Source: Candidatus Proelusimicrobium bovinum (GTDB lineage: Bacteria > Elusimicrobiota > Elusimicrobia > Elusimicrobiales > Elusimicrobiaceae). From it: a stretch of DNA of 33,747 bases. The position numbers and the translations under genes were made by a program. This document shows, in pieces, positions 15,641 through 24,140 of this stretch (position 1 is the stretch's first letter; each line of letters starts with the position of its first letter). The notes beneath the pieces are model-generated. The model was not told where the DNA came from. It searched no databases and saw only the letters and a list, made by a program, of their open reading frames with translations. The stretch is from contig CADAXZ010000008.1 in the NCBI GenBank assembly GCA_902791965.1, positions 1 to 33,747 on the forward strand. Direction: 5' to 3'.

Positions 15641-17011
15641 TTAATTTACGCCGTGCATCCAACTCTTAATCTTACCGGAGAACAGCCATACGAGTAAGCC
15701 GAACACCATAAGTATTACGGCAGGTATCGCAAAGAATACGGCTTTTGATTCTAAGGAAGCCGATAAAGTAGCGAAATATCCGCCCATAAGATTGCCGAAG
15801 AAGGAAGAAGCAAGCCATACACCCATTAACATAGACATCAGTTTTGCGGGGGATAACTTTGTTACCATTGATAAACCTACAGGGGAAAGACAAAGTTCGC
15901 CGCAAGTATGTATGATATAAAGGGCAATAAGCCAATACATACTGATTTGGTGTTGGGCAGGCAAGAAAGCAGAGCCTATGGCAATTACCAAAAAGCCCAA
16001 GCCGGTTAAAAATACACCCATAGCGAATTTTAACGGAATGGAAGGTTCTTTGCCTTTGTTGCCTAATTTAATCCACATTTTCGCAAATAACGGTGCTAAA
16101 ATGACAACGGCAATAGGGTTGATTGACTGGAACCAAGATGCTTTAATCTGTAATACAAATTTGCCGAATAAATTATAAGCCGGCAATACTATATCTTCCT
16201 GGGCAAATTTGCTTAAGGAAGAGCCTGCCTGTTCAAAGAAAGCAAAGAAGAAAATTGCAATAAAGGTAAATGTAAATACCGCTTTGATTTTATCTTTATC
16301 TTCCGCAGTTAAAGGTTTATCTTCTTCAATTGCTTCCTGAGTTTTATGTTTGGAAACAGGATATAAACCGATAGTACCCAAGAATCTTTTTTGTTCAACA
16401 AGATACCAAATCAAACCGATAATCATACCTATACCGGCTGCCATAAAGCCCCATCTCCACTGTACCCAAGCGGGGGAAGTTTCCGTAACTTCACCTACAT
16501 AACCCGTAATGAAAGGAGCAATAAAAGCACCGACATTGATACCCATATAGAAAATAGTAAAGCCTGCATCTCTCCTGCGGTCATTAGGTTCGTAAAGTTC
16601 GCCTACAATGCTGGAAATATTAGGTTTAAAGAAACCGTTTCCCAAAATAATTAAAGCCAAACCTGCAAATAAAGCAACTTTTTCCGGTATAAATCCGTAA
16701 GAAGCAAGGGTAAACTGCCCTATGGCCATTAATACCGCACCTATGGTTATTGAATGTCTTTTGCCTATATAGTTATCTGCAATCCAACCGCCAAGTACGG
16801 GGGTAAGGTAAACCAAGGCTGTAAACCAGCCGTATATTTTATAAGCCTGAGGGCTGCTGAAACCGATTACGGCGCTTGTCATAAAATAGACAAGCAAGGC
16901 TCTCATGCCGTAGTAGTTAAATCTCTCCCACATTTCCACCATAAAAAGCATATATAAGCCTTTAGGGTGTCCTTGTTTGGTGAGATTATGTTTAATTTCG
17001 CTGTCTGTCAT
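15641..17011 (-). CDS. POT-family proton-dependent di/tripeptide transporter
   Basis: 456-residue multi-pass inner-membrane carrier. The POT signature ExxERFxYYG is visible at E26, E29, R30, F31, Y33, Y34 and G35. It is followed by GWFTALVYLTPVLGGWIADNYIGKR (loop between helices 2 and 3), and FFKPNISSIVG and FYMGINVGAF are family landmarks. CGELCLSPVGLSM in the C-terminal half is also typical. It would import di- and tripeptides with protons. A good AAGGAG ribosome site precedes the ATG. It has its own terminator and probably its own promoter in the divergent region shared with the nag operon. Placed next to the kor operon it suggests peptide fermentation. Confidence 0.95.
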   Translation of the reverse strand: MTDSEIKHNLTKQGHPKGLYMLFMVEMWERFNYYGMRALLVYFMTSAVIGFSSPQAYKIYGWFTALVYLTPVLGGWIADNYIGKRHSITIGAVLMAIGQFTLASYGFIPEKVALFAGLALIILGNGFFKPNISSIVGELYEPNDRRRDAGFTIFYMGINVGAFIAPFITGYVGEVTETSPAWVQWRWGFMAAGIGMIIGLIWYLVEQKRFLGTIGLYPVSKHKTQEAIEEDKPLTAEDKDKIKAVFTFTFIAIFFFAFFEQAGSSLSKFAQEDIVLPAYNLFGKFVLQIKASWFQSINPIAVVILAPLFAKMWIKLGNKGKEPSIPLKFAMGVFLTGLGFLVIAIGSAFLPAQHQISMYWLIALYIIHTCGELCLSPVGLSMVTKLSPAKLMSMLMGVWLASSFFGNLMGGYFATLSASLESKAVFFAIPAVILMVFGLLVWLFSGKIKSWMHGVN

Positions 17012-17052
17012 TAATAATCTCCTTACTGCTTAGATAAATCTTTTACTTTAAT

Positions 17053-17080
17053 TTTATAGAGCAGCATTTATTTTTTCCAA
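17053..17080 (-). promoter_or_regulatory. candidate promoter of the POT transporter gene
   Basis: On the - strand TTGGAA (17080-17075) and TATAAA (17058-17053) are 16 bases apart, ending about 40 bases before the ATG at 17011. A perfect TATAAT at 17095-17090 is an alternative -10 without a clear -35. The divergent 169-base region serves this gene and the nag operon. Confidence 0.3.
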
Positions 17081-17122
17081 TCAACTTAAATTATACCAAA
17101 AAAACAACTCTGTATTCTTGCC

Positions 17123-17151
17123 TTTACAAATTAAATGTAAAAATGTTTAAT
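17123..17151 (+). promoter_or_regulatory. candidate promoter and operator of the nag operon
   Basis: TTTACA (17123-17128), a 17-base spacer, and TTTAAT (17146-17151) form a reasonable sigma-70-type promoter about 30 bases before the ATG at 17181. The -35 is also the left arm of an inverted repeat, TTTACA-7 bases-TGTAAA (17123-17141), which could be an operator for a regulator of amino-sugar use. No regulator gene is adjacent. The arms are only 6 bp in AT-rich DNA, so chance is possible. Confidence 0.4.
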
Positions 17152-17180
17152 AGGCTTAAAGCCGTTTACGGGGGATAATT

Positions 17181-19679
17181 ATGAATCCTGAAAGTTCTTT
17201 TAATGTCTACAGCCCTGCAAGGGGTATAATCAAAAGTCTTAAAGATGTCCCTGACGAGGCCTTTGCCGAGGGATATTTAGGCCCTGGTGTTTGTATTTTG
17301 CCTCAAGAGGGTATCGTAAAAGCACCTTTTGACGGTGTAGTAAAAACTTTACACCAATCTTTGCATGCTGTGGTAATAGAAAGTAATGGCGTTGAAATAC
17401 TTATTCATATCGGAGTAGAAACCGTAGCGTTAAAAGGCAAAGGTTTTAAAGCCTTTTGCAAAGAAGGCCAAGAAGTTAAAAAAGGGCAAACGCTGATAGA
17501 ATTTGATAAAGATTTCATAGCAAAAAATACTCCGAGTAATTTGGTTATAGTGCTTGTTGCAGAGCCTCAGGGGGCGGAAATTTCGCCCGAAGCAACAGAT
17601 AAACCTGTTAAAAGCGGTGATTTGCTCTTTTGTGTAAACGGTGTTGAAAACGGCAGTAATTCTTGTGATATACAAACATTAAATGAAAATACCGATGACC
17701 TTATAAAAAAGGAAATAATTATATCTTCCCCTAACGGTTTACACGCACGCCCCGCGGCGGCAATAGTTAAAGCGGCTAACCAATTCCCTTCCGAAAAGAT
17801 ATTGATTTATAAGGAAGGAAGAATGGCTAATGCCAAAAGTCTGGTAGAGATTTTAGGTTTATCAATAAATTTCAGGGACGAAGTCGGCTTTTCCGCACAA
17901 GGGCCTAATGCATCGGAAGCGTTAAAAACGGTGCTTGAAGCGGCAGGCTCTTTTGAAATTTCAAAGCCTGCAGAGGAACACCCCTTGCCGGCGCCTGATT
18001 TTTGCAAAGAAGTTATGTTTAAAGGTATAAGTTTATACCCGGGGCTTGTGATAGGGCGTGCAGCCGTTTTAAAAAGAGAAGAAGCAACTTTTAAGGAAAA
18101 TGCTGATGATATTTCTGCGGAAAAAGACAAATTAGATAAAGCGCTTGCTTCCGTTAAGGATAAGATAGAAGCAGATATAATTGCCTGTAAGGATAATAAC
18201 CGCAGGGAAATCTTAAAAGCGCATTCAATTATGCTGGCAGATCCTTTCCTTAAGGATTATTCTGCCCGTCTTATAAATGAAAATAAAACAGCGGAATTTG
18301 CTTGGCACAGTGCTATACAGGAAAGTATAAAAATTTTGGATACGACTTTAAATTCTCTGCTTAAAGAAAGGAAATCCGATTATAAAGATATAGAAACAAG
18401 GGTTCTTGCGGAAATTACAGGCCGCAATATCGGGGAATTTAACTTTGCGCCTGATACAATTTTAATTACAGATGAACTTTTACCCGGTGAACTTTCCCGT
18501 CTTGAAGGTAAAATAAGCGGTTTAATAATGGCTGGCGGCTCGCAGACTTCCCATATATCCATAATGCTTAAAAACAGCAATATGCCCTCTTTAATTTCCG
18601 CAGGCCCTCGCGTGCTTTTAATCCCTGAAGGTACAAATATTGTTTTGGATTCGGCAAAAGGCATAGTAAAAGTTAATCCCGCAAATTTGGAAGCGTACCG
18701 TATCCAAAGCGAGGAAGTTAACCTGATAAGAACAAAAGCCGCACAGCACGCTACTGAGCCGGCTGTAAGCAAAGACGGAATTGCAGTAGAAATAAAAGGC
18801 AATGTCGGCAGCCTCAGGGAAGCAATTAAAGCACAAGAAAACGGTGCTGAAGGAATAGGACTTTTAAGGAGTGAATTTTTATTTTCTTCCTACCGCAGAG
18901 AACCTTCGGAAGAAGAACAATTTGAACTTTACAGCGAAATCTGCGCAAGCCAAAAAGGCAAAAGCGTTATCATAAGGACTTTTGATACCGGCGGAGATAA
19001 ACCTTTGTCCTTTTTCCCGTTGCCTAAAGAAGATAATCCTATAGTCGGTTTGCGCGGCGTAAGGAATTATTATCTTTTACCGGATTTATTCCGCCGTCAG
19101 GTGCGTGCTATTATGCGCGTAAAACCTTACGGTACGGCTAAGATAATGCTGCCTATGGTAGGCTTTGTTGAAGAAATACGCAAATACCGCGATATTATCA
19201 GACAAGAACAAGAATCTTTAGGCATAGACAAAGTTTCGGTAGGTATGATGGTTGAAGTGCCTTCCGCCGCAATTATGGCGAATGTGTTTGCAAAATATGT
19301 TGATTTTATGTCTTTGGGTACTAATGATTTAACACAATATGCCTTGGCTGTTGACCGCGGTAATACTAATTTGAATAAATTTGCCGATACGCTGTGTCCG
19401 GCGGTATTAAAACTTATTTATACTGCTGCGCAGGCATGTGCCGGTGTAAATATACCGATAGGTGTGTGCGGCGCTGTTGCAGGGGATGTGCAGGCTGTGC
19501 CTTTGCTGATAGGTTTGGGAATTAAAAGTTTAAGCGTACCCAGCGGGCTTACAGCGGAAATAAAATATCTTATCAGGCAATTGGATATATCTTTCTGCCG
19601 CGATTTTGCGCTTAAATGCCTTGATATGGAAAGCGCTTTGGAAGTAAGAGCGGAAGTAAAAAAAGTTTTTAATTTATAG
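17181..19679 (+). CDS. multiphosphoryl transfer protein: PTS EIIA(Glc)-HPr-Enzyme I fusion
   Basis: 832-residue cytosolic phosphotransferase combining three PTS steps. Residues about 1-150 are an EIIA of the Crr/glucose type with phospho-His H76 in ILIHIGVETV. About 173-260 are HPr with H188 in GLHARPAA. About 275-832 are Enzyme I with H458 in GGSQTSHISI, the PEP-binding segment EGIGLLRSEFLF, and C763 in GVCGAVAG near the end. The phosphate runs PEP to H458 to H188 to H76 to the EIIB cysteine of the next gene. NagF-type fusions of the same domains serve GlcNAc uptake in some Proteobacteria. The next gene supplies EIICB, so this operon needs no other PTS protein. A GGGGGAT ribosome site precedes the ATG. 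Confidence 0.95.
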   Translation: MNPESSFNVYSPARGIIKSLKDVPDEAFAEGYLGPGVCILPQEGIVKAPFDGVVKTLHQSLHAVVIESNGVEILIHIGVETVALKGKGFKAFCKEGQEVKKGQTLIEFDKDFIAKNTPSNLVIVLVAEPQGAEISPEATDKPVKSGDLLFCVNGVENGSNSCDIQTLNENTDDLIKKEIIISSPNGLHARPAAAIVKAANQFPSEKILIYKEGRMANAKSLVEILGLSINFRDEVGFSAQGPNASEALKTVLEAAGSFEISKPAEEHPLPAPDFCKEVMFKGISLYPGLVIGRAAVLKREEATFKENADDISAEKDKLDKALASVKDKIEADIIACKDNNRREILKAHSIMLADPFLKDYSARLINENKTAEFAWHSAIQESIKILDTTLNSLLKERKSDYKDIETRVLAEITGRNIGEFNFAPDTILITDELLPGELSRLEGKISGLIMAGGSQTSHISIMLKNSNMPSLISAGPRVLLIPEGTNIVLDSAKGIVKVNPANLEAYRIQSEEVNLIRTKAAQHATEPAVSKDGIAVEIKGNVGSLREAIKAQENGAEGIGLLRSEFLFSSYRREPSEEEQFELYSEICASQKGKSVIIRTFDTGGDKPLSFFPLPKEDNPIVGLRGVRNYYLLPDLFRRQVRAIMRVKPYGTAKIMLPMVGFVEEIRKYRDIIRQEQESLGIDKVSVGMMVEVPSAAIMANVFAKYVDFMSLGTNDLTQYALAVDRGNTNLNKFADTLCPAVLKLIYTAAQACAGVNIPIGVCGAVAGDVQAVPLLIGLGIKSLSVPSGLTAEIKYLIRQLDISFCRDFALKCLDMESALEVRAEVKKVFNL

Positions 19680-19688
19680 GAGTATTTA

Positions 19689-21182
19689 ATGATAAAAAAA
19701 TATTTTTTTGCTCTTGGTGCTTTTTTCGTTAAATTAGGCAAATCTTTAATGCTGCCGATAGCAGTTTTGCCTATCGCAGGGCTTTTGCTGCGTTTGGGGC
19801 AGGCGGATTTGCTGAATATAAGTTTTATGTCTGCGGCAGGACAGGCGGTTTTTGATAACTTGCCTTTGATTTTTGCTTTGGGGGTAGCGGTAGGCTTTGC
19901 CAAGGAATCACACGGCGCAGCGGCAATATCTGCTTTTGTCGGTTATATAGTTTTAACTTCCGCTATGAAAGAATTTGATAAAGACCTTAATATGGGTGTT
20001 TTCGGCGGTATACTTATAGGTGTGGTAGCAGGGGAATTATATAACAGATATAAAGATATAAAACTGCCTTCGTATCTGGCATTTTTCGGCGGGCGGCGTT
20101 TTGTGCCGATAATTACGGGCTTTACGGCAATTTTGTTAGCGGTAATTTTCAGTTATGTTTGGCCGCCGGTACAGAATTTGATAAAGGGTTTCGGTAATTG
20201 GATTATAGGCTCTGGTAATATAGGGCTTTTCAGTTACGGGGCGGCTAACCGTCTTTTAATACCGTTAGGATTGCATCACATCATAAATACTTTAGTGTGG
20301 TTTCAGTTCGGGGATTATTATCAGGTTTTAGATACGGGGGCTACTGTTTTAAAACAAGGCGATTTATGGCGCTTTTTTGCCGGAGATCCCAATGCCGGTG
20401 CTTTTATGGCGGGGTTTTTCCCGATAATGATGTTCGGGCTGCCGGCTGCTGCCGCCGCTATGATTGCCGAAGCATATAAACAAAACAGAAAAGCCGCCGC
20501 CGGTGTGCTTTTATCTTTGGCTTTGACCTCTTTCTTAACCGGCATAACCGAACCGATAGAATTTGCTTTTATGTTTTTGGCTTTTCCGCTTTATATTTTG
20601 CACGCTGTTTTAACGGGTTTAAGTATGGTAATAATGAATGTGCTTAATATAAAATTAGGTTTTAGTTTCTCGGCAGGATTGATTGATTATCTTTTAAATT
20701 ACGGTATAAGTACAAATCCGTTAATGCTTATTCCCGTAGGGCTTGCTTACAGTGTTGTGTATTTCTTTTTATTCCGTTTTGTTATCAGGAAATGGAATCT
20801 TGCCACTCCCGGGCGCGAAACACCGCCAGAAAAACAGGCAAAGCCTTTGCCCGAACAGCAGATTAAGGATAGCGATGTGCAGGAAGCAAAACCTTTGCAG
20901 GATACTGCCGTAATGCAGGAACAGAAGGTATCCGAAACCAAACAGAAAACGAGGGCGGGACTTTATCTTGAAGGTTTGGGCGGTAAAGATAATATAAAGG
21001 TTATTGGCGCTTGCGCCACAAGATTAAGGGTTGATATTAACGATAATAAACTTGTAAAAGAAGATATTCTTAAACAGGCCGGCGCGCGTGCCGTAATTAA
21101 CAAAATGCAAGGCAGCGTACAGGTAATAATAGGGCCGGAAGCAGATATGATTTGTGATGAAATCCGTACTGTGATGAAATAG
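19689..21182 (+). CDS. nagE: PTS N-acetylglucosamine-type EIICB permease
   Basis: 497-residue membrane permease of the glucose/GlcNAc PTS family. The EIIC domain (about 1-370, roughly ten hydrophobic segments) starts with the typical SLMLPIAVLPIAGLLLRLG. It contains AANRLLIPLGLHHIIN and GITEPIEFAFMFL, the sugar-site motif. A charged, Pro/Gln/Lys-rich linker (about 372-425) leads to the EIIB domain with phospho-Cys C442 in IGACATRLRV. EIIA is absent, as expected because it is on the preceding fusion protein. GlcNAc specificity is inferred from nagB and nagA directly downstream. TAGGAG precedes the ATG. Confidence 0.94.
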   Translation: MIKKYFFALGAFFVKLGKSLMLPIAVLPIAGLLLRLGQADLLNISFMSAAGQAVFDNLPLIFALGVAVGFAKESHGAAAISAFVGYIVLTSAMKEFDKDLNMGVFGGILIGVVAGELYNRYKDIKLPSYLAFFGGRRFVPIITGFTAILLAVIFSYVWPPVQNLIKGFGNWIIGSGNIGLFSYGAANRLLIPLGLHHIINTLVWFQFGDYYQVLDTGATVLKQGDLWRFFAGDPNAGAFMAGFFPIMMFGLPAAAAAMIAEAYKQNRKAAAGVLLSLALTSFLTGITEPIEFAFMFLAFPLYILHAVLTGLSMVIMNVLNIKLGFSFSAGLIDYLLNYGISTNPLMLIPVGLAYSVVYFFLFRFVIRKWNLATPGRETPPEKQAKPLPEQQIKDSDVQEAKPLQDTAVMQEQKVSETKQKTRAGLYLEGLGGKDNIKVIGACATRLRVDINDNKLVKEDILKQAGARAVINKMQGSVQVIIGPEADMICDEIRTVMK

Positions 21183-21197
21183 ATTTGTGAGGCGAAA

Positions 21198-21998
21198 ATG
21201 AATATTATTCTTGAGGAAAATGATTTAGGCTTTCTTGCCGCAAGTTATTTAAAAAAGCGTTTAAAAGAAACCGGCGGCAAAATGGTTTTGGGTTTACCTA
21301 CCGGCGGCACTATGGAAGGTTTTTATAAACATCTTGTTGATTTTTATAAAGCGGGCCAAATAAGTTTTAAAGATGTAATAACTTTTAATTTAGATGAATA
21401 TACAGGGCTTAGTGCGACATCACCGCAGAGTTACCGTTATTATATGGATAAACACCTTTTTGATTATGTAGATATAAAAAGGGGAAATATCCATTTTCCG
21501 GATGCCGACAATGAAAATTATGAAAAAGCGTGTAAAGATTACGAAGAACGAATAACAGCCGCAGGCGGTATTGATTTACTTTTCGGCGGTGTGGGGCGCA
21601 ACGGTCATATCGCTTTTAACGAAAGCGGCACGCCTTTTGATATACCTACACACAGGGTAAAATTGGCAGAAAGTACGCGTAAAGCCAATGCAAGGTTTTT
21701 TAAAGGCGGGATAGAAGATGTGCCTTATTATGCTCTTACTATGGGTATGGGTACTATTTTAAAAGCGAAGGAAATCATTATTTTGGCATCCGGAGAAAAT
21801 AAAGCCGAAGCCGTTTATCACGCGGTGCAAGGCAATATAACAACGCTTTGGCCTGTAAGTGCTTTAAAGGAACATAAAAACAGTTTTATACTTGCTGACG
21901 CTAAGGCTTTAAGTTTAGTAAGTAAAAGTGTTTTGGAAGAATATAAAAATTGTTCTCTGGGGCAAAGTTGCCTGAACGGACAAAACGGAACGAAATGA
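21198..21998 (+). CDS. nagB: glucosamine-6-phosphate deaminase
   Basis: 266-residue enzyme converting glucosamine-6-phosphate to fructose-6-phosphate and ammonia. It shows the phosphate loop LGLPTGGTMEG (31-41), catalytic D66 in NLDEYTG, and H137 and E142 in GRNGHIAFNE. The residue before Gly-His is Asn, as in many Firmicutes-type enzymes, where E. coli has Asp141. NESG replaces the usual NEPG. It lies 15 bases after nagE and overlaps nagA by four bases (ATGA), so the pathway genes are translationally coupled. The tail beyond about 250 is Gln/Gly-rich and probably disordered. Confidence 0.96.
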   Translation: MNIILEENDLGFLAASYLKKRLKETGGKMVLGLPTGGTMEGFYKHLVDFYKAGQISFKDVITFNLDEYTGLSATSPQSYRYYMDKHLFDYVDIKRGNIHFPDADNENYEKACKDYEERITAAGGIDLLFGGVGRNGHIAFNESGTPFDIPTHRVKLAESTRKANARFFKGGIEDVPYYALTMGMGTILKAKEIIILASGENKAEAVYHAVQGNITTLWPVSALKEHKNSFILADAKALSLVSKSVLEEYKNCSLGQSCLNGQNGTK

Positions 21999-23107
21999 AA
22001 AAGATTTATTTTAACGCTACTGTATGGCAAAACGGAGAGTTTATAAAAGGCTCTTTGGTAGAGGAAAACGGTTTTGTTGTTTCCGTTTTGCCGGAAGGGG
22101 AACTTTTGCCCGAAGGGGAAAAACATAATCTTAACGGTGCTTACATAATACCTGCTTTTATTGATACGCATATACACGGCTTCGGCGGGTACGGTACGGA
22201 CAGTTTTAAAGCGGAAGATTTGCTTAAAATGTCAGAACTGCTTGGCAAAAACGGTGTTTGTGCTTTTATGCCTACCATATACCCTAATACACCGGAAATT
22301 ATGCTTAAAAATATCAAAGCGCTTATGCCGGCTTTCGGGAAGGAAACCGGTGCAAAAATTTTGGGCTTTCATTTGGAAGGGCCTTTTATCTCGCCGGAAA
22401 AATTAGGCGTAATGAAGCCCGAAGCCGCCGCTAAAGCCGATTTGACTTTGATGAATAAACTTTATGAAGCCGCACAAGGTAAAATATCTGCTTTAACACT
22501 TGCGCCGGAACTTGAAAATATTGATAAAATAGTAAAGTTTTGCCTTGATAATAATATTTTGCCGCAGGCAGGCCATACAAACGCAACTTACAAACAAATG
22601 CTTAACGGCGCGTCAATGGGGATACACCACGCTACACATTTGTTTAATGCTATGAGGGGTATCTCCCATAGAGAACCAGGCGCGGCAGGCGCAGTTATCC
22701 TTACGGATAAATTCAGTTATGAATTGATTTGCGACGGGGTACATGTTTGTCCGGAGATTGTCAAAATGCTAAAGCGTCTTAAAAATCCGCAGGATTTAGT
22801 TTTGATAACCGACGCTTTAAAGCCTGCCGGAACACAAGGCGGCCTTGCCAACGGGCAAGAAGTTAAACTTGAAGGCGGTGTATTTAAACGCTGCTCTGAC
22901 GGAGTAGTCGCCGGCTCTGCTCTTACAATGCTTAAAGGTTTTAAAAATCTTGTTGATTGGGGCTTTTCTTTACCGCAGGCCCTGCAAGCCGCGGCGGAAA
23001 ATCCTGCGCGTGTGCATAGGCTTAATTTCGGCACTTTATCAAGCGGGCAAAGGGCATATTTTAATATAATAGATAAAGATTTAAACCTTTTGGAAACAGT
23101 ACTTTAA
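21995..23107 (+). CDS. nagA: N-acetylglucosamine-6-phosphate deacetylase
   Basis: 370-residue amidohydrolase-superfamily enzyme that removes acetate from GlcNAc-6-phosphate. Metal and catalytic residues are visible: H59/H61 in IDTHIHG, E128 in HLEGP, H194 in AGHTNA, H215 in ATHLFNAM and catalytic D273 in LITDAL. REPGAAGAV and ICDGVHV are also typical. I start it at ATG 21995, which overlaps the nagB stop. An in-frame start at 21950 would add 15 residues read from within nagB and is less likely. The upstream ribosome site is weak (AACGGA), consistent with coupling to nagB. Confidence 0.96.
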   Translation: MKKIYFNATVWQNGEFIKGSLVEENGFVVSVLPEGELLPEGEKHNLNGAYIIPAFIDTHIHGFGGYGTDSFKAEDLLKMSELLGKNGVCAFMPTIYPNTPEIMLKNIKALMPAFGKETGAKILGFHLEGPFISPEKLGVMKPEAAAKADLTLMNKLYEAAQGKISALTLAPELENIDKIVKFCLDNNILPQAGHTNATYKQMLNGASMGIHHATHLFNAMRGISHREPGAAGAVILTDKFSYELICDGVHVCPEIVKMLKRLKNPQDLVLITDALKPAGTQGGLANGQEVKLEGGVFKRCSDGVVAGSALTMLKGFKNLVDWGFSLPQALQAAAENPARVHRLNFGTLSSGQRAYFNIIDKDLNLLETVL

Positions 23108-23108
23108 T

Positions 23109-24140
23109 ATGACGGAACTTTCAATCTGCATTCCCACTTTTAACCGCGCGGAATATCTGCCGGTTATTCTTGACAGTATTTTTAAACAGGGCATTTTTGA
23201 CGGCGTTGAAGTGTTGGTAAGCGATAATAATTCCTATGACGATACCGCGCGTATAGTTAAGGAATATAAGGCCCGCTATAAAAATTTGGTCTATTATAAA
23301 AATGATATAAATGTAGGGTTTGACAGAAATGTCTTAAACTGTATCACAAGAGCAAAAGGGAAGTATTGTTGGATTTTGGGCGATGACGACCGCCTTTTAT
23401 CAGGCTCAATAGGCTTTGTTCTGCGCAATATAAAAAGCGGGCAGGATATTTATACTTGCGGGCTTAATCTGTGCGACGCTAAATTAAGATTTTTGGAAAC
23501 TTGGCAGTTGGCGCGCGGCATTAAAGACGGCAAAGTGGTAAATATGGCAAGTGAAGGCGAACTGCTGCGCTATTTAAAAAAGGTTTGTTCCAACGGCGGT
23601 CTGTTCGGTTATATCGGCACTTGTGTTTTTAACAGGGAAACCGCACTTAAAATTAAAGGGACACAAAGAGTAAGCGGGCTTGGCTGGATACATATTTATT
23701 TGCTTTGGTCCTTTAAAAATTTTAATGCCAAGTTTAAATTTTTAAAAAGACCTCTTGTTGATTTAAGAACACAAAATGACAGGGATGTAAAAGAAAATTC
23801 CAAAATACACCGCCTTACTTTGGAACTTAAGGGCCTTTATATAATTGCGCAGGAAGTTTTTTATAATCAGCCTAAACTTAAAAATGCTTTTTTGGCGGCT
23901 GTTAAAAGATATATTGCACCTTCAAGCATACCGCCGGTTTTAATTTTAAATAAAGCGGAAAAAAAGGATTGGCCGGAGTTTTGTTCGTGGATAGTAAAAT
24001 ATCCTTATTCAAAGATGTTTAAAAAGAATGTCAATTCTTATTGGCGGATAAACCCTGTCTATTTTTTACGGGTATTTATCAATTTACCTGTTTTGGCTTT
24101 TGTTAAAAGGCCTCTTAAAAAACTTTTGCGCCGTGCTTAA
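23109..24140 (+). CDS. glycosyltransferase family 2
   Basis: 343-residue GT-A-fold glycosyltransferase. The N-terminal LSICIPTFNRAEYLPVILDSI and VLVSDNNSYDDT are the nucleotide-sugar-binding opening. The metal-binding DDD is at 92-94 (LGDDDRLL). The C-terminal part (from about 230) is basic and contains hydrophobic stretches that may lie at the membrane. It begins one base after the nagA stop, so it is probably co-transcribed with the nag operon. Its acceptor and donor are unknown; a surface glycan is plausible. Its stop overlaps the stop of the convergent cls gene. Confidence 0.85.
   Translation: MTELSICIPTFNRAEYLPVILDSIFKQGIFDGVEVLVSDNNSYDDTARIVKEYKARYKNLVYYKNDINVGFDRNVLNCITRAKGKYCWILGDDDRLLSGSIGFVLRNIKSGQDIYTCGLNLCDAKLRFLETWQLARGIKDGKVVNMASEGELLRYLKKVCSNGGLFGYIGTCVFNRETALKIKGTQRVSGLGWIHIYLLWSFKNFNAKFKFLKRPLVDLRTQNDRDVKENSKIHRLTLELKGLYIIAQEVFYNQPKLKNAFLAAVKRYIAPSSIPPVLILNKAEKKDWPEFCSWIVKYPYSKMFKKNVNSYWRINPVYFLRVFINLPVLAFVKRPLKKLLRRA

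Noticed and set aside
21600-21610. Asn instead of Asp in the NagB GxxGH motif as a sign of inactivity
   Set aside because: Many Firmicutes-type NagB enzymes carry Asn here, and the other catalytic residues are present.
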